Assembly (NCBI GenBank): GCA_964017195.1
Contig: OZ024888.1
Location: 17,944,701-18,008,700, forward strand
Reading direction: 5' to 3'
DNA length: 64,000 nucleotides
DNA from: Siderastrea radians
Lineage: Eukaryota; Cnidaria; Anthozoa; Scleractinia; Rhizangiidae
Within the stretch, counting starts at the first letter, position 1. The number at the start of each line of letters is the position of its first letter. Shown in pieces: positions 34,561-47,339 of this stretch. The position numbers and the translations under genes were made by a program. A model generated the notes under the pieces. The model worked only from the letters and a program-made list of their open reading frames with translations, was not told the DNA's origin and ran no database searches.

Positions 34561-35010
34561 TAGGGTCTCACGGTTTATGCTCGTAAAATCGAGCATTAAG
34601 CTTGCAGGCGTCACCCATGAAACTGAAGTATTATGCTTATAATTGTGCTCGGCTGGAGGTTTTATGCTCCTAATTGTGCCGGACTAAAATGGAGCTTTTC
34701 CCTCCCACACCAATGTAATAAACATTTCAAATATTTAATGAGCCAAAGCTGTCAGAATTGATCTTACTAAGGTGACTGTGCCAAAATGCACCGATACAAG
34801 TCTAGAGTACTCAGTTCCCAAAATTCCTGCATTTTTATCAACTTTTTACAGTTAATAGTTCTGGAAATTCAAAGGTTTTAAGACCTGCGTAATAACAGAC
34901 TTACGTTGCAAAACAGGTCTGGAGTATTGTGCCGGTATTATAATAATGCCTCATGCTCGAGATATAGCATCATGCTCGAAATTATGTTGGCATAATCCGT
35001 CACCCGAATG
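34560..35010. repeat. Interspersed repeat ending in TAATCCGTCAC
   Basis: The right part (34840-35005) matches 20690-20835, both ending in TAATCCGTCAC. The left part has repeated TTATGCT motifs. Class unknown. Confidence 0.5.
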
Positions 35011-36590
35011 ACAATATCTCTTGATTGCTATCAAACAACGAGATAAAAAGTTTCGTCTACCCAATTCAGGCTCCGTTTACGTGGGGAAATTAATACCCCC
35101 CCCCCCCCCGCCGCCCGAGAAAAGCTTACTGAGCGTTTATATGGTAAAAAGTTGACCCCGCTGACCGCCGAGATATACTTGACTGCCCTGCCTAAAATCG
35201 TATACCATACCCATTCATTACTTATGCCGCTCATTGTTTCGCGTGGTTAAGTTATGGGAAAAGATTGTGGCCGAGGCAATGAGCAGCTGGGTGCGAAAGC
35301 ACACACTGCGTGTTACGTCGCCGAAGGGGAGGTGGGAGGGCCGAAAATCCCTCCTGACCTACCGGCTTGCGTATCTCTTTCGAAATGCCCCGAATCTCAA
35401 ACTGGGTAAAAGGGATAATTTAAGGGAGGAGACAGCCCTTGGGGGATTCAGCGCATTATTAAGCAACCACCTTCCAACAACAGGGTTTTGTAATCCAAGC
35501 ACTTCGGAATTCTGCGGCGTAAATATGAATGACAATATTACCTTGATATCCATGACCTCATGACCAGTACGTCCTTTTCAGTTCCTTTAGACATTTTCGT
35601 TGATTTGATCACCGTAGCCTGTGTTTGACTCAGTTTTCCTTCTTCAGGACAAAGGTGTTTCGATAGTTTTTTTTGGGACCATACCTAACTTTTAGAATCG
35701 GCTCTTAGTTTTCTCCTTGTCAGATCAACGTAAAATTTGCCATACTCGTTGGTTTTGGATTGAACTTAAGCGTGGTTCACATTTTGTGAAAATCGATATT
35801 TCCATGGGCGATAAACAAAAATCCTCGAAAACAGTAAAATTGAAATTTTGCGCAATCCAGATTTCCATTTGAAAAGCAAATACCAGCGTCCATAAACTGT
35901 GGTGGGCAAACAAAATATACAAGAACCAAGAAAAGAAATTCTGTAAATCGCAAAAACATTTTCAACCTTAGTCTTTGCATAGTGATAGTAAATGCATCGA
36001 AAAAGAATCAATGCTTTGATGAAATGGTAAGACAACTGTTAAAATGTGTCTTTTACTTACTATTTTACGCCTAGAAAGTTTTGTTGAAACTGGTGTTCGC
36101 GATCTCGACAACGAATTGTTTTCCAAGATCATTCGCGTAATAATTTTGTGGTAATTACTGAATTTGGGCGCTTTTGCGAAAATCTTAAGAATGGCTCGAT
36201 AGTTTTTTTTTAAACATTAAACACACGTGCTTGACGATGTGAACAGTTTTATTATTGAGTCTTATTAACATTGATTCACTGGAATTTGAACACTTTTAGA
36301 TTTAACGTTAAAGAGGACGTATGAACCGACGGAAAAGCTTACATTACAAATTCACAGTTGGCAAGTAAATCCTAATATATTCAAAGTTATGGCGTAGTTA
36401 ATTGCTTCGTGATTTTTATTTGGTTTCTTTGTTCTTTATTGCACTGTAGATTACAAAGAAAAGTAAAAATCACGGAGGAATGCATTGCGCATTACTTTGA
36501 ATATATTAGCATTTACTTGCCAACTATGACTGATAAGGTAATGCAATTTTATAAAACGCATACTCCACAGACTCTCCAAAGTAAACGTCG
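35011..36590. other. Unassigned non-coding stretch
   Basis: Contains a C run at 35095-35109. No gene recognised; short open frames on both strands lack family resemblance. Confidence 0.35.
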
Positions 36591-36591
36591 A

Positions 36592-36890
36592 CTTACCAAG
36601 GGGAGGGGGGGGGGGGCGTGGGTACTCCCATATATAACCTATATAGGTACGTGTACATGTCGCTGTGAAGGGTTTGGTTTTCAAGCAGTTTAGTCTGGGA
36701 TAGGGTGTAGCAATCAGCAAGTTTTGGTCTAGAATAGGGTACCAATTACCAGGAAACTGATGAGTGGTGTGAAAAATTTTATTTAACATGGGTTTGAAAA
36801 ACTCAGAAGTATAAAATGCAAATTAAATCGCGACATGCGTTGTTGATCGATAGATGTTTTTCCATTAAAAGCCCGTGTAAAAATGGCACT
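36592..36890. repeat. Inverted partial copy of the 17128-17592 repeat
   Basis: TTTAGTCTGGGATAGGGTGT, GGTTTGAAAAACTC and CATTAAAAGC blocks match the reverse complement of the 17128 element, in order. The match stops near 36890, where GC-rich GGATCTTGGCAAGATCC-type repeats start. Confidence 0.65.
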
Positions 36891-37109
36891 AGGATCTTGG
36901 CAAGATCCTGCCAAGATCCCGACAAGATTCTCGCCGGGAACCCGGATAGATTTTGGCCTCCAGGATACCAGCGAGCATCCCGGCGGCAAAAATCTCGCTG
37001 AGACCGCGGCAAGAATCTTGCTAGGATCTTGCCAGGAAGCGAAATTCCCGACGGCCATAATTAGGCAAGATTCTCGCTGGGATCCCGGCGAGAATCTTGC
37101 CGCCATTCT

Positions 37110-39440
37110 TGGCGAGAAACAAAATTCCTGGCAGCCAAAATCTCACCAGGATACCAGGCGAGAATCTCGCCGCGATTCTTAAAACAAAATGTGGTGGATG
37201 TGGTTATGCAACGCCAACAGTGATGAACAAGGACTTGCCAAACCAAATTATTCTTAGACAAATTTTAGGAAAAGTCAAATGTCTGCGCAAGTAGATTTTC
37301 CCCCGGTCTGAATTTGCGCTTACACTCATACAGTTACCAGTATGACTTCAAGACTCTTGCTATTTCGAACCGTGAGGAGAACAAGATAAGGGAAGTTGGA
37401 TATAAAAGAACTGAGATAGTTTCTTGCTGGATCCTGATATTTAATAGGAAGATGGAGAGGAAATTGCTTTAAAGCAACTGAGCTGGCTTGACCATTAACA
37501 GATAATAGCTATGTAGCTTTTTGAATTTAGTTCTTTAATGATAGAAGTTTTAATTAGGGATTTTGTTTATTCTGCAACTGGGTGTCTGAATTAGTAGAGG
37601 GTCGCTTCCTCGGCTACATTAACAGAAACTTTGCAACTTATTTAGCTTATATAAAATCTCCTTGAAAATCTTCCTCTACTTGTGTTTACAACAACAACAA
37701 CAACGGTGATGTTTTAAAGGGAAATTTTTTCTAATCACGCGTAAGAAATAATTACCTCAGATGTTCGCTAATCATAGTATTAAAATGAACCGTACAAACA
37801 CAGTGGAACTACAATAAATCCTCACACTAACAGGTCACCATGATGTCACCGTATTAACAATGAACTGAGATTAAAGGGTTCTTAAGGTAGGAAAATGACT
37901 GCATGAGAATATGTTCAGGTCCCAGTCATGTGGCGCCCGTAATAACAATCATGTGGCGGTATTAAAGGGTTGACGGGATTAAAGAGTCTTTGCATAAGGG
38001 GTGACGGTCAGGCGGCGTTCAACTGTATTCATGAAAGTGAGTCACAAGTCTTTGATACTTTGTGCACTACATTTAATGCAACTTCCTGAAGCACCTGCCA
38101 CAAGTAAAATTGTCATAAGCCTTCCTGTTTTATTTCCTTAATGTCGCTTAAAAGTTCATAGATACTGTAAGAATCCTCAGATTGCTCGTACTTGAATTGC
38201 TTCTCCAAGGTGTGCCTTCGTTTGTGTTGAAAAGGTCTCTCACCACTGTGTGTTCTTTTATGTTGCTTTAGATGGCCTGCTTGACTGAAAAATTTGCCAC
38301 ACTGATCACATTCAAAGGGTTTCTCGCCATTGTGCGTTCTCTTATGACGCTTTAGATTTCCTGCTTCACTAAAACATTTGTCACACTGATCACATTTGAA
38401 AGGTTTCTCACCACTGTGTGTTCTTTTATGTTTCTTTAGATCGCTTGCTTTACTAAAACATTTCCCACACTGGTCACACTCAAAAGGTTTCTCACCACTG
38501 TGCATTCTTTTATGTTTGTTTAGATCGCTTGCTTGACTGAAAAATTTGCCACACTGTTCACACTCGAAAGGTTTCTCTTCACTGTGCATTCTGTTATGTT
38601 GCTTTAGAGTGTTTGCTTTAAGAAAGCATTTGCCACACTGGTCACATTCAAAAGGTTTCTCACCACTGTGCGTTCTCTTATGTTGCTTTAAATGGCCTGC
38701 TTCGCTGAAATATTTGTCACACTGGTCACATTTAAAAAGTTTTTCGTCACCGTGTGTTCTCTTATGTCGCTTTAGATTTCCTGCTTCGCTGAAATATTTG
38801 CCACACTGGTCACATTTAAAAGGTTTCTCACCACTGTGTGTTCTCTTATGTGCCTTTAGATGGCCTGCATGACTGAAACATTTGCCACACTGGTCACATT
38901 CAAAAGGTTTTTCACCACTATGCGTTCTCTTATGTTGCTTTAGATTTCCTGCGTGACTGAAACATTTGTCACATCGGTCACATTGGAAAGGTTTCTCACC
39001 ACTGTGCACTCTCTTGTGTTGCTTTAGAGTGCTTGCTTTACTGAAACATTTGCCACACTGGTCACACTGAAAAGGTTTCTCACCAACGTGCATTCTTTTA
39101 TGTTGCTTTGGACTAATCTCCAGATGTTTAGTTCCTTTAAAACAGCTGCAGTGGTCTGTGTGATTATCAGCCATCACCGAAATCCGTAGACTCAGCCTTG
39201 AGGAAAATGAATTAAATGAATTCCAGAGTTAAGTACACAGTAGAAAACAATGCAATGGAGCAAATTAAAAATATACAATACAACACCTTCATGTACTAGT
39301 ATTTAAGTGGACAGCTCTCCTAGGAAACGGCTGAAAGATGGGGGGAGGGGGTGGGGGTGGGGCGTGGTGCTATTATTGCAGACAGTTTTACACTTCACAA
39401 GTGGTTCAGTCTATATTTTGGAGGGATCTTCTAAAAATTT
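37110..39440. repeat. Duplicated block A with a zinc-finger gene (pair of 54870-57870)
   Basis: Colinear with 54870-57870. Shared segments: GGCAAGAATC-type repeats, TTCTTAAAACAAAATGTGG-like, the TTACCAGTATGACTTCAAG block, the ACAACAACAAC run, the zinc-finger gene, and the upstream TATATTTTGGAGGGAT segment. It marks local duplication of the gene with both flanks. Confidence 0.85.
38113..39177 (-). CDS. C2H2 zinc-finger protein, 10 fingers
   Basis: 354 residues from the ATG at 39177 (one codon later at 39174 is the family-like MADNHTDHC). An AAG|GCTGAG splice acceptor lies just upstream (exon starts 39196). After a degenerate finger remnant (about residues 15-33), ten intact C2H2 fingers follow with HSGEKPF linkers. 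Then comes a finger remnant (QHKRRHTLEKQF) and the family tail [14 protein letters not shown] ([20 protein letters not shown]). IKQE fits the psi-K-x-E SUMOylation consensus; whether it is used is unknown. Probable nuclear DNA-binding regulator; target unknown. Closest relative in the window is 56308-57603. Confidence 0.9.
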   Translation of the reverse strand: MMADNHTDHCSCFKGTKHLEISPKQHKRMHVGEKPFQCDQCGKCFSKASTLKQHKRVHSGEKPFQCDRCDKCFSHAGNLKQHKRTHSGEKPFECDQCGKCFSHAGHLKAHKRTHSGEKPFKCDQCGKYFSEAGNLKRHKRTHGDEKLFKCDQCDKYFSEAGHLKQHKRTHSGEKPFECDQCGKCFLKANTLKQHNRMHSEEKPFECEQCGKFFSQASDLNKHKRMHSGEKPFECDQCGKCFSKASDLKKHKRTHSGEKPFKCDQCDKCFSEAGNLKRHKRTHNGEKPFECDQCGKFFSQAGHLKQHKRTHSGERPFQHKRRHTLEKQFKYEQSEDSYSIYELLSDIKEIKQEGL

Positions 39441-39449
39441 ATGTTTATT

Positions 39450-40215
39450 AATCTTTTCTTTCTTTTCTTTTTCTTATCTTTTTCCCTTTTCTTTTTCACT
39501 AAACTTTACTTTAATTATTAAGAATAGTACTATACTTAAGTCCTTTTATTTCCGCCCCTTTCGATATTGGCATATTTCCGGCCATTTTTTTATTCTGAGG
39601 TAGGGCTTGCACGATTTTGCATAATCGTGTGGTGGGTACAATCTTTCGTAATTATGTGTTTCCATAAACGTTGAAATAATTCAGCAGCTTAACAGCTTCT
39701 TGCCGAGATGTGCGACACTCAGCGAGTAATGCTTAGCAAAGCCCGTGCAGTGCACAAGCGGTAACCTGATGTGTACAGAAACCTTTCCATGCAAAAGCCG
39801 TTTTTATTCATGAATCTGCAGCTCCTAGGTTTATTCACGAAAAAAAAAACATCCAGATACTTTCGATGTGAGGGCCACATAACTAAAATTTAGTCCCCGA
39901 TGTTTCTTTGTATCTGCAATAGCATGTAGATTTGTAAACCTTAATTTGAATCATTTCACCCCCGGGAATTTGTCATTTTTTTGTTAATGCTTATGCCCGC
40001 GGGTTGGCCCGGGATGGGGGGAATGGGCACTACCAAAATTGACTGATGCATTATATGTTCTAGAAACGTGGAATGGGTACAATCTCCATAAAAATTACTT
40101 TAGCTCAATTAAAGGATAAGGTTTTCAACATTTTGGGCAACACTTCCCCCCCTCCACCCACCCCATAAGAAACTGTATTGATTGTTTCACCTCCAGGACA
40201 TGAACATCTTAGCCT
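39450..40215. other. Non-coding stretch with a G-rich repeat copy
   Basis: A copy of the G-rich repeat lies at about 39955-40060 (CCCGGGATGGGGGG, then AATTGACTGATGCATTA). A C/A-rich run lies at 40144-40168. No gene recognised. Confidence 0.4.
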
Positions 40216-40219
40216 GATT

Positions 40220-41055
40220 GATATGACCTGCTTTGTTTTGGCCTAATAAAGTCGCCATGTCATACAACTCATGCGGCCAAAGACTGACTTTGCTTGTCGA
40301 ACTTGTTTTATTGGTCCAACCTGCGCTTTTGCAGGATCTCTGTTTTCATGCATTGTGTGGTTCCAGAAAATATCCATACCCTCCCCATGGATGGTCACTG
40401 GAAATTCTGAGGGGGTGAGGGTCTCAAAGGCCAAAACTTTTAAAAGAAACTACGAAGCTAAACTGGAATTTCCGGAGGGGCAGAAGGGGTCCCAAGTGAA
40501 AAACCATCCCTGGGGGAGATATGGATATTTTCTGGAACCACACACTGGCTACTGAAAACTAAATTGAAACATGCGAATCAGACTACTCAGTAACTCTGAT
40601 TTCCTCTACTGCATCAAAAACCGGGTGAAAAATCCTTAAACAAACATGTAATACCTCATTTGAAGGAATACAGGCTAGTGGTTTGTTATATTAAGTCCCC
40701 CCCCCCTTGACAGCCCAGCAAAAGCTGGTATTCTGTTGGAAATTTTGCCAGCAGAATGTGACCCAAGACCAGTATTTTAACTCCTCAATGTTTTTAAACA
40801 TGTTTTTAAACTACATGTTTTAAAACACATAGTTTGAAAATTCTTCGTACCTTTGTTGACGCAAAATAGTAAATAAGATGTGCAGTGAAGACTTCGAACA
40901 ATGATAAGGATTCGCTCAACGAACATGAGCAGCTAATTTTGCACAGGGAAGACTTGAAACCACAATTTGTTTAAAGAACGTGCCAGTATTTGGAACACTT
41001 CATGCATTGTGTGATAGGAGCACTGCGAGTAGACTGGGCACTAGTATATTTTAAT
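40220..41055. repeat. Duplicated block, pair of 42740-43375
   Basis: Shares, in order, AATAAAGTCGCC, TCATGCGGCC, GCAGGA-TCTCTG, TACTGAAAACTAAATTGAA, CTTCGTACCTTT, GATGCGCAG-like and TGCATTGTGTGA with 42740-43375. Both end near CTGCGAGTAGACTGGGC. No gene recognised. Confidence 0.75.
40354..40547. mobile_element. MITE nested in the duplicated block
   Basis: Inverted ends TGTGTGGTTCCAGAAAATAT and ATATTTTCTGGAACCACACA. The paired block at 42740-43375 lacks it and shows an approximate empty site. Confidence 0.8.
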
Positions 41056-42540
41056 ATTGCTGCTCGCACATGATTGTGGTTTGTTGTGTACAGCATCACT
41101 TTATTGTTCAATTTGTTGACTTTTTGCTTCAGTAAAGGTAAGAAGACTTTTGCAATTACAAAAAAAAACTAAAACTGAACTAAAAAGGAATAACGATATT
41201 CGATCTCATTTAGCATTTGATTTACCCAAAAAAATCATACATGGTAGTATGATTTTATTGTTGGATAGATGGATGGATGGAAAACTTTATTTATTCATGG
41301 TTCTCTTACATGTAAACCTCATGGTTTTAAAGTCACATATGAATCATAACCATGATATAGAGGCATACAAAATTATCATGGTCATTAATAATTACCATCT
41401 AGAGAGTTACATTATGTGTGAAATCACAAACTGTGTTGAATAATCATACAACATCACAGTTATGATGCCCACTGTAGTGACAAATCATGTCTGGAAGCAT
41501 AACCATGATTTTCAATGGACATTTCACTAGGAATACATGGTACATGTAGTTAACAAGAGTGTGCTATTGAAATAACTAAGGGATACCAAAAGCTTTCATT
41601 CATGAACTTTTGAGTGCCCTAATAAGGCACCCAATCCCCCCCACCCCTCCAGTTACTGTTAGAGTGTAGCCCTGTAGTTCAACTGCAACTACATGTAACA
41701 CATAACTTTTGCAAAATTAATTGCACATGAGATAAATTAAAATACACAATTTCCAGCACAGCCAAATAGTGTCAAATGCAACTTTGCAGAGTCTCAATCA
41801 ACCCAATTGTTCTATTGCTTTCACAAATGGTTTGGCAATCAAACCCGACGGAACTGGAACTTTGCATGTTCTTCAAACCTGATTGGCTGGTTGTGAATTG
41901 CTTCTCATGATTCACCTATAAGTGAAACTTGCCTAAAGAATGACTTTACAAATGTAAACCTGTAAATATTTATTACGTGAACAAATAATTAATAGTAATG
42001 TTTTTGCAGTGTTAAGATCTGAACTGCAGTGTGCAGTTCCCAGCAATCTTTGATTCAATCATCTTGCTTTCTGTCTTGATATTTCAGTCCTGATTCCCTC
42101 ACAATCAGAAAAAGATAAATTAAATTTGCCGATCATTTGTACATGTGTGGTATTTTATGATATGATATTTTAATTGTGGAATCCTTTTATAGACAAATCA
42201 CGACAGGAGGGTCATAGTCCGCAAATCGTGTGTAAATTGGCTTTGCTATAAGAGAACATTTTTATTTTTATCCTGAGGTTCACAATTTCACTTGCAGATG
42301 AAATGACAATTGTTTTTTTTTAATTTCCTAATTTTGTGCACATCCAATGTAAGCTTTTATTATTATTATTAACCAAATGTTCATCTCCTTGTCATCTTTG
42401 TTCATTTATATAAAGTGTGTCACACTTTTCACATGAATCATTGTAGTATATGTACTAAAAGTGTGACTGGCCTCTTGTGACTCATGCTAACTACTCATGT
42501 TTTGAAAATGCAAAGGTAAACTTCTCACTATGTGGTTATA
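41056..42540. other. Unassigned non-coding stretch
   Basis: A GATGGATGGATGG run (41268-41280) followed by AAACTTTATTTATT could be a LINE 3' end, but no ORF supports this. Nothing else recognised. Confidence 0.3.
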
Positions 42541-42544
42541 TATC

Positions 42545-42720
42545 TGATCTGATAGATAGCTGGAAAAAAGCTAGTCTGGGATAGGGTAGGGATTTTTTGC
42601 ATCTAGTCTAGAATATGGTTGCAAAATGGACCTGAAAGTAGTCTGGTATAGGTTAAGGTTTCAGAGTGCCAGCGGCACACCCCCACCACCGGAAAATTTT
42701 CCGAGTATCCCCCCCTGGGC
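42545..42720. repeat. Partial copy of the 17128-17592 repeat
   Basis: CTAGTCTGGGATAGGGTAGG, ATCTAGTCTAGAATA and GTCTGGTATAGGTTAAGG match the inverse of the left part of the 17128 element. Confidence 0.65.
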
Positions 42721-42739
42721 GACTTACATTGAAATGAAA

Positions 42740-43375
42740 CCGTTGTCTCAGCCCAATAAAGTCGCCGGCGTTGGTTCCCTACGTGAGACATATCATGCGG
42801 CCGAATTATACTTGTCTAATATAACTTGTTCCATCGGCCCACCCAGCGCTTTCGCAGGACCTCTGATCTCTCGGCACATACAGCATCGCCTTAGTTACTG
42901 CCTATAAACTATACGCTACTGAAAACTAAATTGAATCACACAAATCCAACTGAGCCGCGATTCTGATTTCCTGTGCTAAACAAAAAACGCGTGAAATACT
43001 CTAGAAAAGACACCTAATCCCAGATTTAAAGAAAAAGAAAGGTTCGTGAACCGTAATTAATAATTTAGACATCCCCAAATACATGCCTTTACTACCCTTT
43101 GAGAATTTTCTCTGTTCAAAATTTTGCCCACAGAAAGTCAACAAGCTTCGTAATTTTACAGCACTATATTTAAAACATGTAGTTAGAAATTTCGTCGTAC
43201 CTTTTCTGAGGCAAAATAGTCAACAAGATGCGCAGCAAAGACTTGAAACCACGATCTTACAGCAAATGAAAACAGCAAGGTCAGCTTCGATTTCGACGAG
43301 CGTCTGCCGTGTTTGTCACTTGATGCATTGTGTGACAGAAATACTGCGAGTAGACTGGGCGCCAGTGTAATCAAC
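42740..43375. repeat. Duplicated block, pair of 40220-41055
   Basis: See the pair for shared motifs. This copy lacks the nested MITE. Confidence 0.75.
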
Positions 43376-43530
43376 CCGTCTGGTCTCGTCAGGAGTTATA
43401 ATCGGGGATGGAGACCGTAAGCGCGGGGTCCACGCGGCCCCATCGAAAAAACACAAATGTGCTATTTTTAGAGAAAATTGCGCCACCCTCAACGTCATAA
43501 GCGCACATGGGTACACGCAAATTTGCGTAC

Positions 43531-46500
43531 AACGAGAGCGCGCTGGATACGATAGATAACCAACGAGGCGCGTAGCTTAGCGGCAAAATGGTTATAATTA
43601 TTTGATATCCAGCAGCCTCCCCCACCCCTCCCCCCCCCCGTTGAGTAAGCCCGAGTAGAATAATTGTTTTTTATTATTAGAAACGCAATGTAAATGCTAT
43701 AAAATCAAGAAAGAGAACAAAAGAGAGAGAAACTCCGAGATAAAAGGGAACAAGAATCGATCAGGATCACATGACTGACCGAAAAAGGCGCCAAAACCGT
43801 GTTGCAGCGTTTCTTTGCGGAGCTGAATGAATCAATGAAACTGCTCCGAAGAGATCGTACAAGCACAAGGTTTGGGAAAAATCTTTCAATTATCAGAGTC
43901 TATTATACTCTGGCTGTTTGGCGGTTTAAGCCAATTTTAAGTGTCGGTTTGCAGTTACATTCGTAATAATAAGGCGGTTTATGGTTTAGAAATTATCACG
44001 CGGTTGCAGAAAATTTTAACTTGATCACGCAGTTTTCGGTCTTTGCGTGTTTGGTGGCGGTTCTTCAAACCACATGTGCGGTCGCTTTATGTTCCTAGAA
44101 GGTTCTACCTTGGGTTACTCTGGTTGAGTTCGACGCACTATTAGTTGAAATATGTTCACTTGGAACAGTAACGATAGAATGCACCAGTCACAGCTGTTAA
44201 AAACTAACCAATCACAGAGGAGCATCGTACTTGATAAGGTGAGACGTAACTATCCTACTACATCGCCGGATGAAGACTGGAAATGTGGTGATTCTTATTT
44301 CAAGTGACTATATCGCGAGGCAATTAAACGATAATACTTTATAATGAACAACAACCTTTTCACGACGTTAGTGTGGGCAGTGTCAGTGAAGTCCTGAACA
44401 AAGAAACTGCTTCCAGTATCTTCACCCTCACATATAACATTTACACTGCTGGACCGGCTTGCTAGGCTTCGAAACCGCGGCCATCATGAGATTACGAATA
44501 ACTCCCCTCGCGCATATTACAAGACCGCTAAGCTGTGCTGGAAACATTCCACGGTAAAGGTAACCTAAAGTTCACACGCTTGTGTTGTCTCAGAAAGGCC
44601 ACAAGAGCACACCCAACTCTCTAAATTGGATTTTTATGTTTCGTTCTAAACACCGTGCATTCTTTGGTTTGGTGAACTGTCTACTGGATGTCGAAACTAC
44701 TGACACTATTTGATCGCAGGTTATTGAAAGGAATTAGAAAAAAGATGTTCTACGCTTGAGATCTCGTGATCATTGTGAGCCGAAGTGCGATTATTATGCG
44801 AACATACGGTAAAAATAATGTGTAAACTACTGTTAAAAGGTCGTTATTGCGATTCTCTCTCTGCCATAAAGGCGGTTTCGGTCTCTAGGAGAAAACGAAA
44901 GCGGTTTGCGGTGTAAGAAGGAGAAAATAAGGCGGATTGCGGAATGTGCGACCTCCTAAAATAGACCCTTAATTATGGGCTCTAATTATGTGGTACGTCT
45001 TTGATTTTTCCTGAAAGTTGTTGTAATCATCCTTCAAAGTGGATTGAAGCTGTACGTTATAGCTGCGGGAGTTCAAATAAACGAGTTTGTAGCGATTCGC
45101 ACAACGCTGACAACGGAGCCATCATGTGTTTGTTTGATCGAACTGAAGACAGAATTAATATTTTAACTGGAACGATAATTTCTATGCAGATCACTGAGGC
45201 AAGACTACGGAGGTGAGGAACATTAGAATTCACCATCTTACTTTTTTAAACGCAAACCACAAAACGCAGTTGTTCTCAGTTTAGAGCCCGCGGGCAGAAT
45301 GGTAAAAGCAACTCTCAAACAACTGTGAAAGCGATAAAGCATATTTAAAAAGCATCCGATTTGTAACTGAACATTTGGAGCTGCTGGAACACAGATGGAG
45401 CTACAACGAGTACAGGTAAACCAGTGTCAATTTTGCGTGGTATAGCCAAAAAATGTCGCCCTTTCTGGTACTGAATTTGTTGAATGCTTGTTGTTCGGAC
45501 TGCTGAATGTTTTTGTACTGACTAGCCATAAAAGTGTGACAACTTTTATTAAATGCCTCTCTCTCCCATTTTACTGTGCTTTATTTTGTCTTGTCTCGAT
45601 ATCTCGGAGTCAAAGCCATCCTTATAAAACCTACTGTTTGTAAAAGTTTAAGAACAAGTGATTGACTTGACGATGAAAGAAATTGTAAACACAGCTCTAC
45701 ATGCTTAAATTTCTATTTCTACGTTTCTTTTCGTCCTGAGAAATCAAGCACTCTGCAACAACTTAGATTTGTGTCTCAGTGACGTTCAGTTGTAGTTTCT
45801 CCTTAATTTAACTTCGATACGAAGTGATTTTTCTCGGCGGGTTGCTGGCAGAGAAAAAAAATTAAGCTCACTCTGTCGTTAAAACCCTTGCCACGTCCAC
45901 TGCGCTATGTATCCCTTCTAAGTTCGTAAATTGCCCAGAAAGTAATATTTAACAATTATTCTACGAGGGCGCGCTGGATATCGAATGATAGATAACCAAC
46001 GAGGCGCGTAGCGCCGAGTTGGTTATAATCATTTGATATCCAGCAAGCCCGAGTAGAATAATTGTTTTATTAAAAACTTAATTACTATTTTAAAAAAAAA
46101 TCAAGAAAGAACGGGAAAAAAAAATTGAGAAAAGAAATTTAAACGGAACGAGAATCGATCACATGACAACGAAAAAGGCGCCAAAACCTTGCGAAGTGTT
46201 GCAGCGTTTCATTGCAAAGCTGAATGAATCAATGAAAACTGCTCGAAAGTGAACAAAATAGCACACGTATTGGAAAAAATCTTCTAATTATTGGCTCTGA
46301 AATATGGTACACGTTTGATTTTTCCTGAAACATTGTTGTGATCATCGTTCAAAGCGGATTGAAGCTGTACAATTTCACCATATAGCTGCTGGAGTTGAAA
46401 CTGAACAAGTTTGTAATCTGTGCGCACAACGGAGCCATCATGTGCGTGTTTGATCGAACTGAAGACAGAACAAATTTGAACAGTTGAACTTGAAGAGGTA

Positions 46501-47225
46501 ATTTCTATGCAGCTAAGAAGCACAATCACTGTAGCGATCAGGAACATTAGAATTGACCATCATAGTTTGTTAAACGCAAAGCGCAAAATTCAGTTGTTCT
46601 CAGTTTAGAGGTTGCGGACGGAATGGTAAAAACAACATTCAAACAACTGGAAAAGCGATTCAACTCCGTTTACATGGCATCCGATTTCTATCTGAGCATT
46701 TGGACCTGTTGGAACACAGAGCTACAACGAGTGCAGGTAAACCAGTGTCAATTTTGCGTGTTAAAGCCGAAAAACAATCTCACCCTTCCTTCCTTCTTGG
46801 TAGTTTGCAGCTGTATTTTTTTAGTACTTGTTTAGACTGCTTCATGATTTTCGCACCGACTCGCCATGAATGTGTGATAGTTTTTATTAAATGCTCCTGC
46901 CCCATTTCACTGTGTTTTATTTTATGTCTTGTCTTGATATTTTGAAGTGGAAATCCTTTCTGATAAAACCTACCGTTTTTTTAATTTCAATGATCGACGT
47001 GACGATCGATGAAAGAAATTAATTGTAAACACAACGCTTAATGCTTAAATTTCTATTTCTGCGCAGTTTCTTCAATCAATTTTGACTTGTGTTAGAGGAC
47101 GCTGTTGGTGATGCTTGTTGGTGACGCTGTTGGAATCTCTACTTAATTTAAATTCGCTGCCAAGTCCATTTTTCTCGCCGGGTTGCTAGCGAGGAAAAAA
47201 CTTTCAGCTCACTTTGTTGTTGAGT
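43531..47225. repeat. Tandem segmental duplication, each copy headed by a hairpin element
   Basis: Copy 1 (43531-45880) and copy 2 (45951-47225) share a CGCGCTGGATA-type hairpin, AAAAAGGCGCCAAAACC, TTTGATTTTTCCTGAAA, TTTGATCGAACTGAAGACAG, GAACATTAGAATT and CCAGTGTCAATTTTGCGTG in the same order. Copy 1 has about 1.05 kb extra at roughly 43905-44965, rich in GGCGGTTT motifs, so probably an inserted element. No conserved ORF runs through both copies, so I see no gene. Confidence 0.8.
45951..46066. mobile_element. Palindromic MITE (AACAATTATTCTAC ends)
   Basis: 116-bp hairpin with ends AACAATTATTCTAC and GTAGAATAATTGTT, arms CTGGATATC/GATATCCAG and centre GAGGCGCGTAGCGCC. A partly eroded copy with C-run insertion lies at 43531-43668. 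Confidence 0.8.
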
Positions 47226-47339
47226 GTTCATTGACCATATTTGGTCGCAGCAGGTATATGAGCTGATAGCCTAGCTCCGTTGAGCCAATCAAAATGCTAG
47301 AAATCCAATATACCTAGTCCAGTTTTTAATAAATAGATT

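Noticed and set aside
45001..45216. Conserved small ORF in the tandem duplication
   Set aside because: The matching region of copy 2 (46310-46550) does not keep the frame, so DNA similarity is not from coding constraint.
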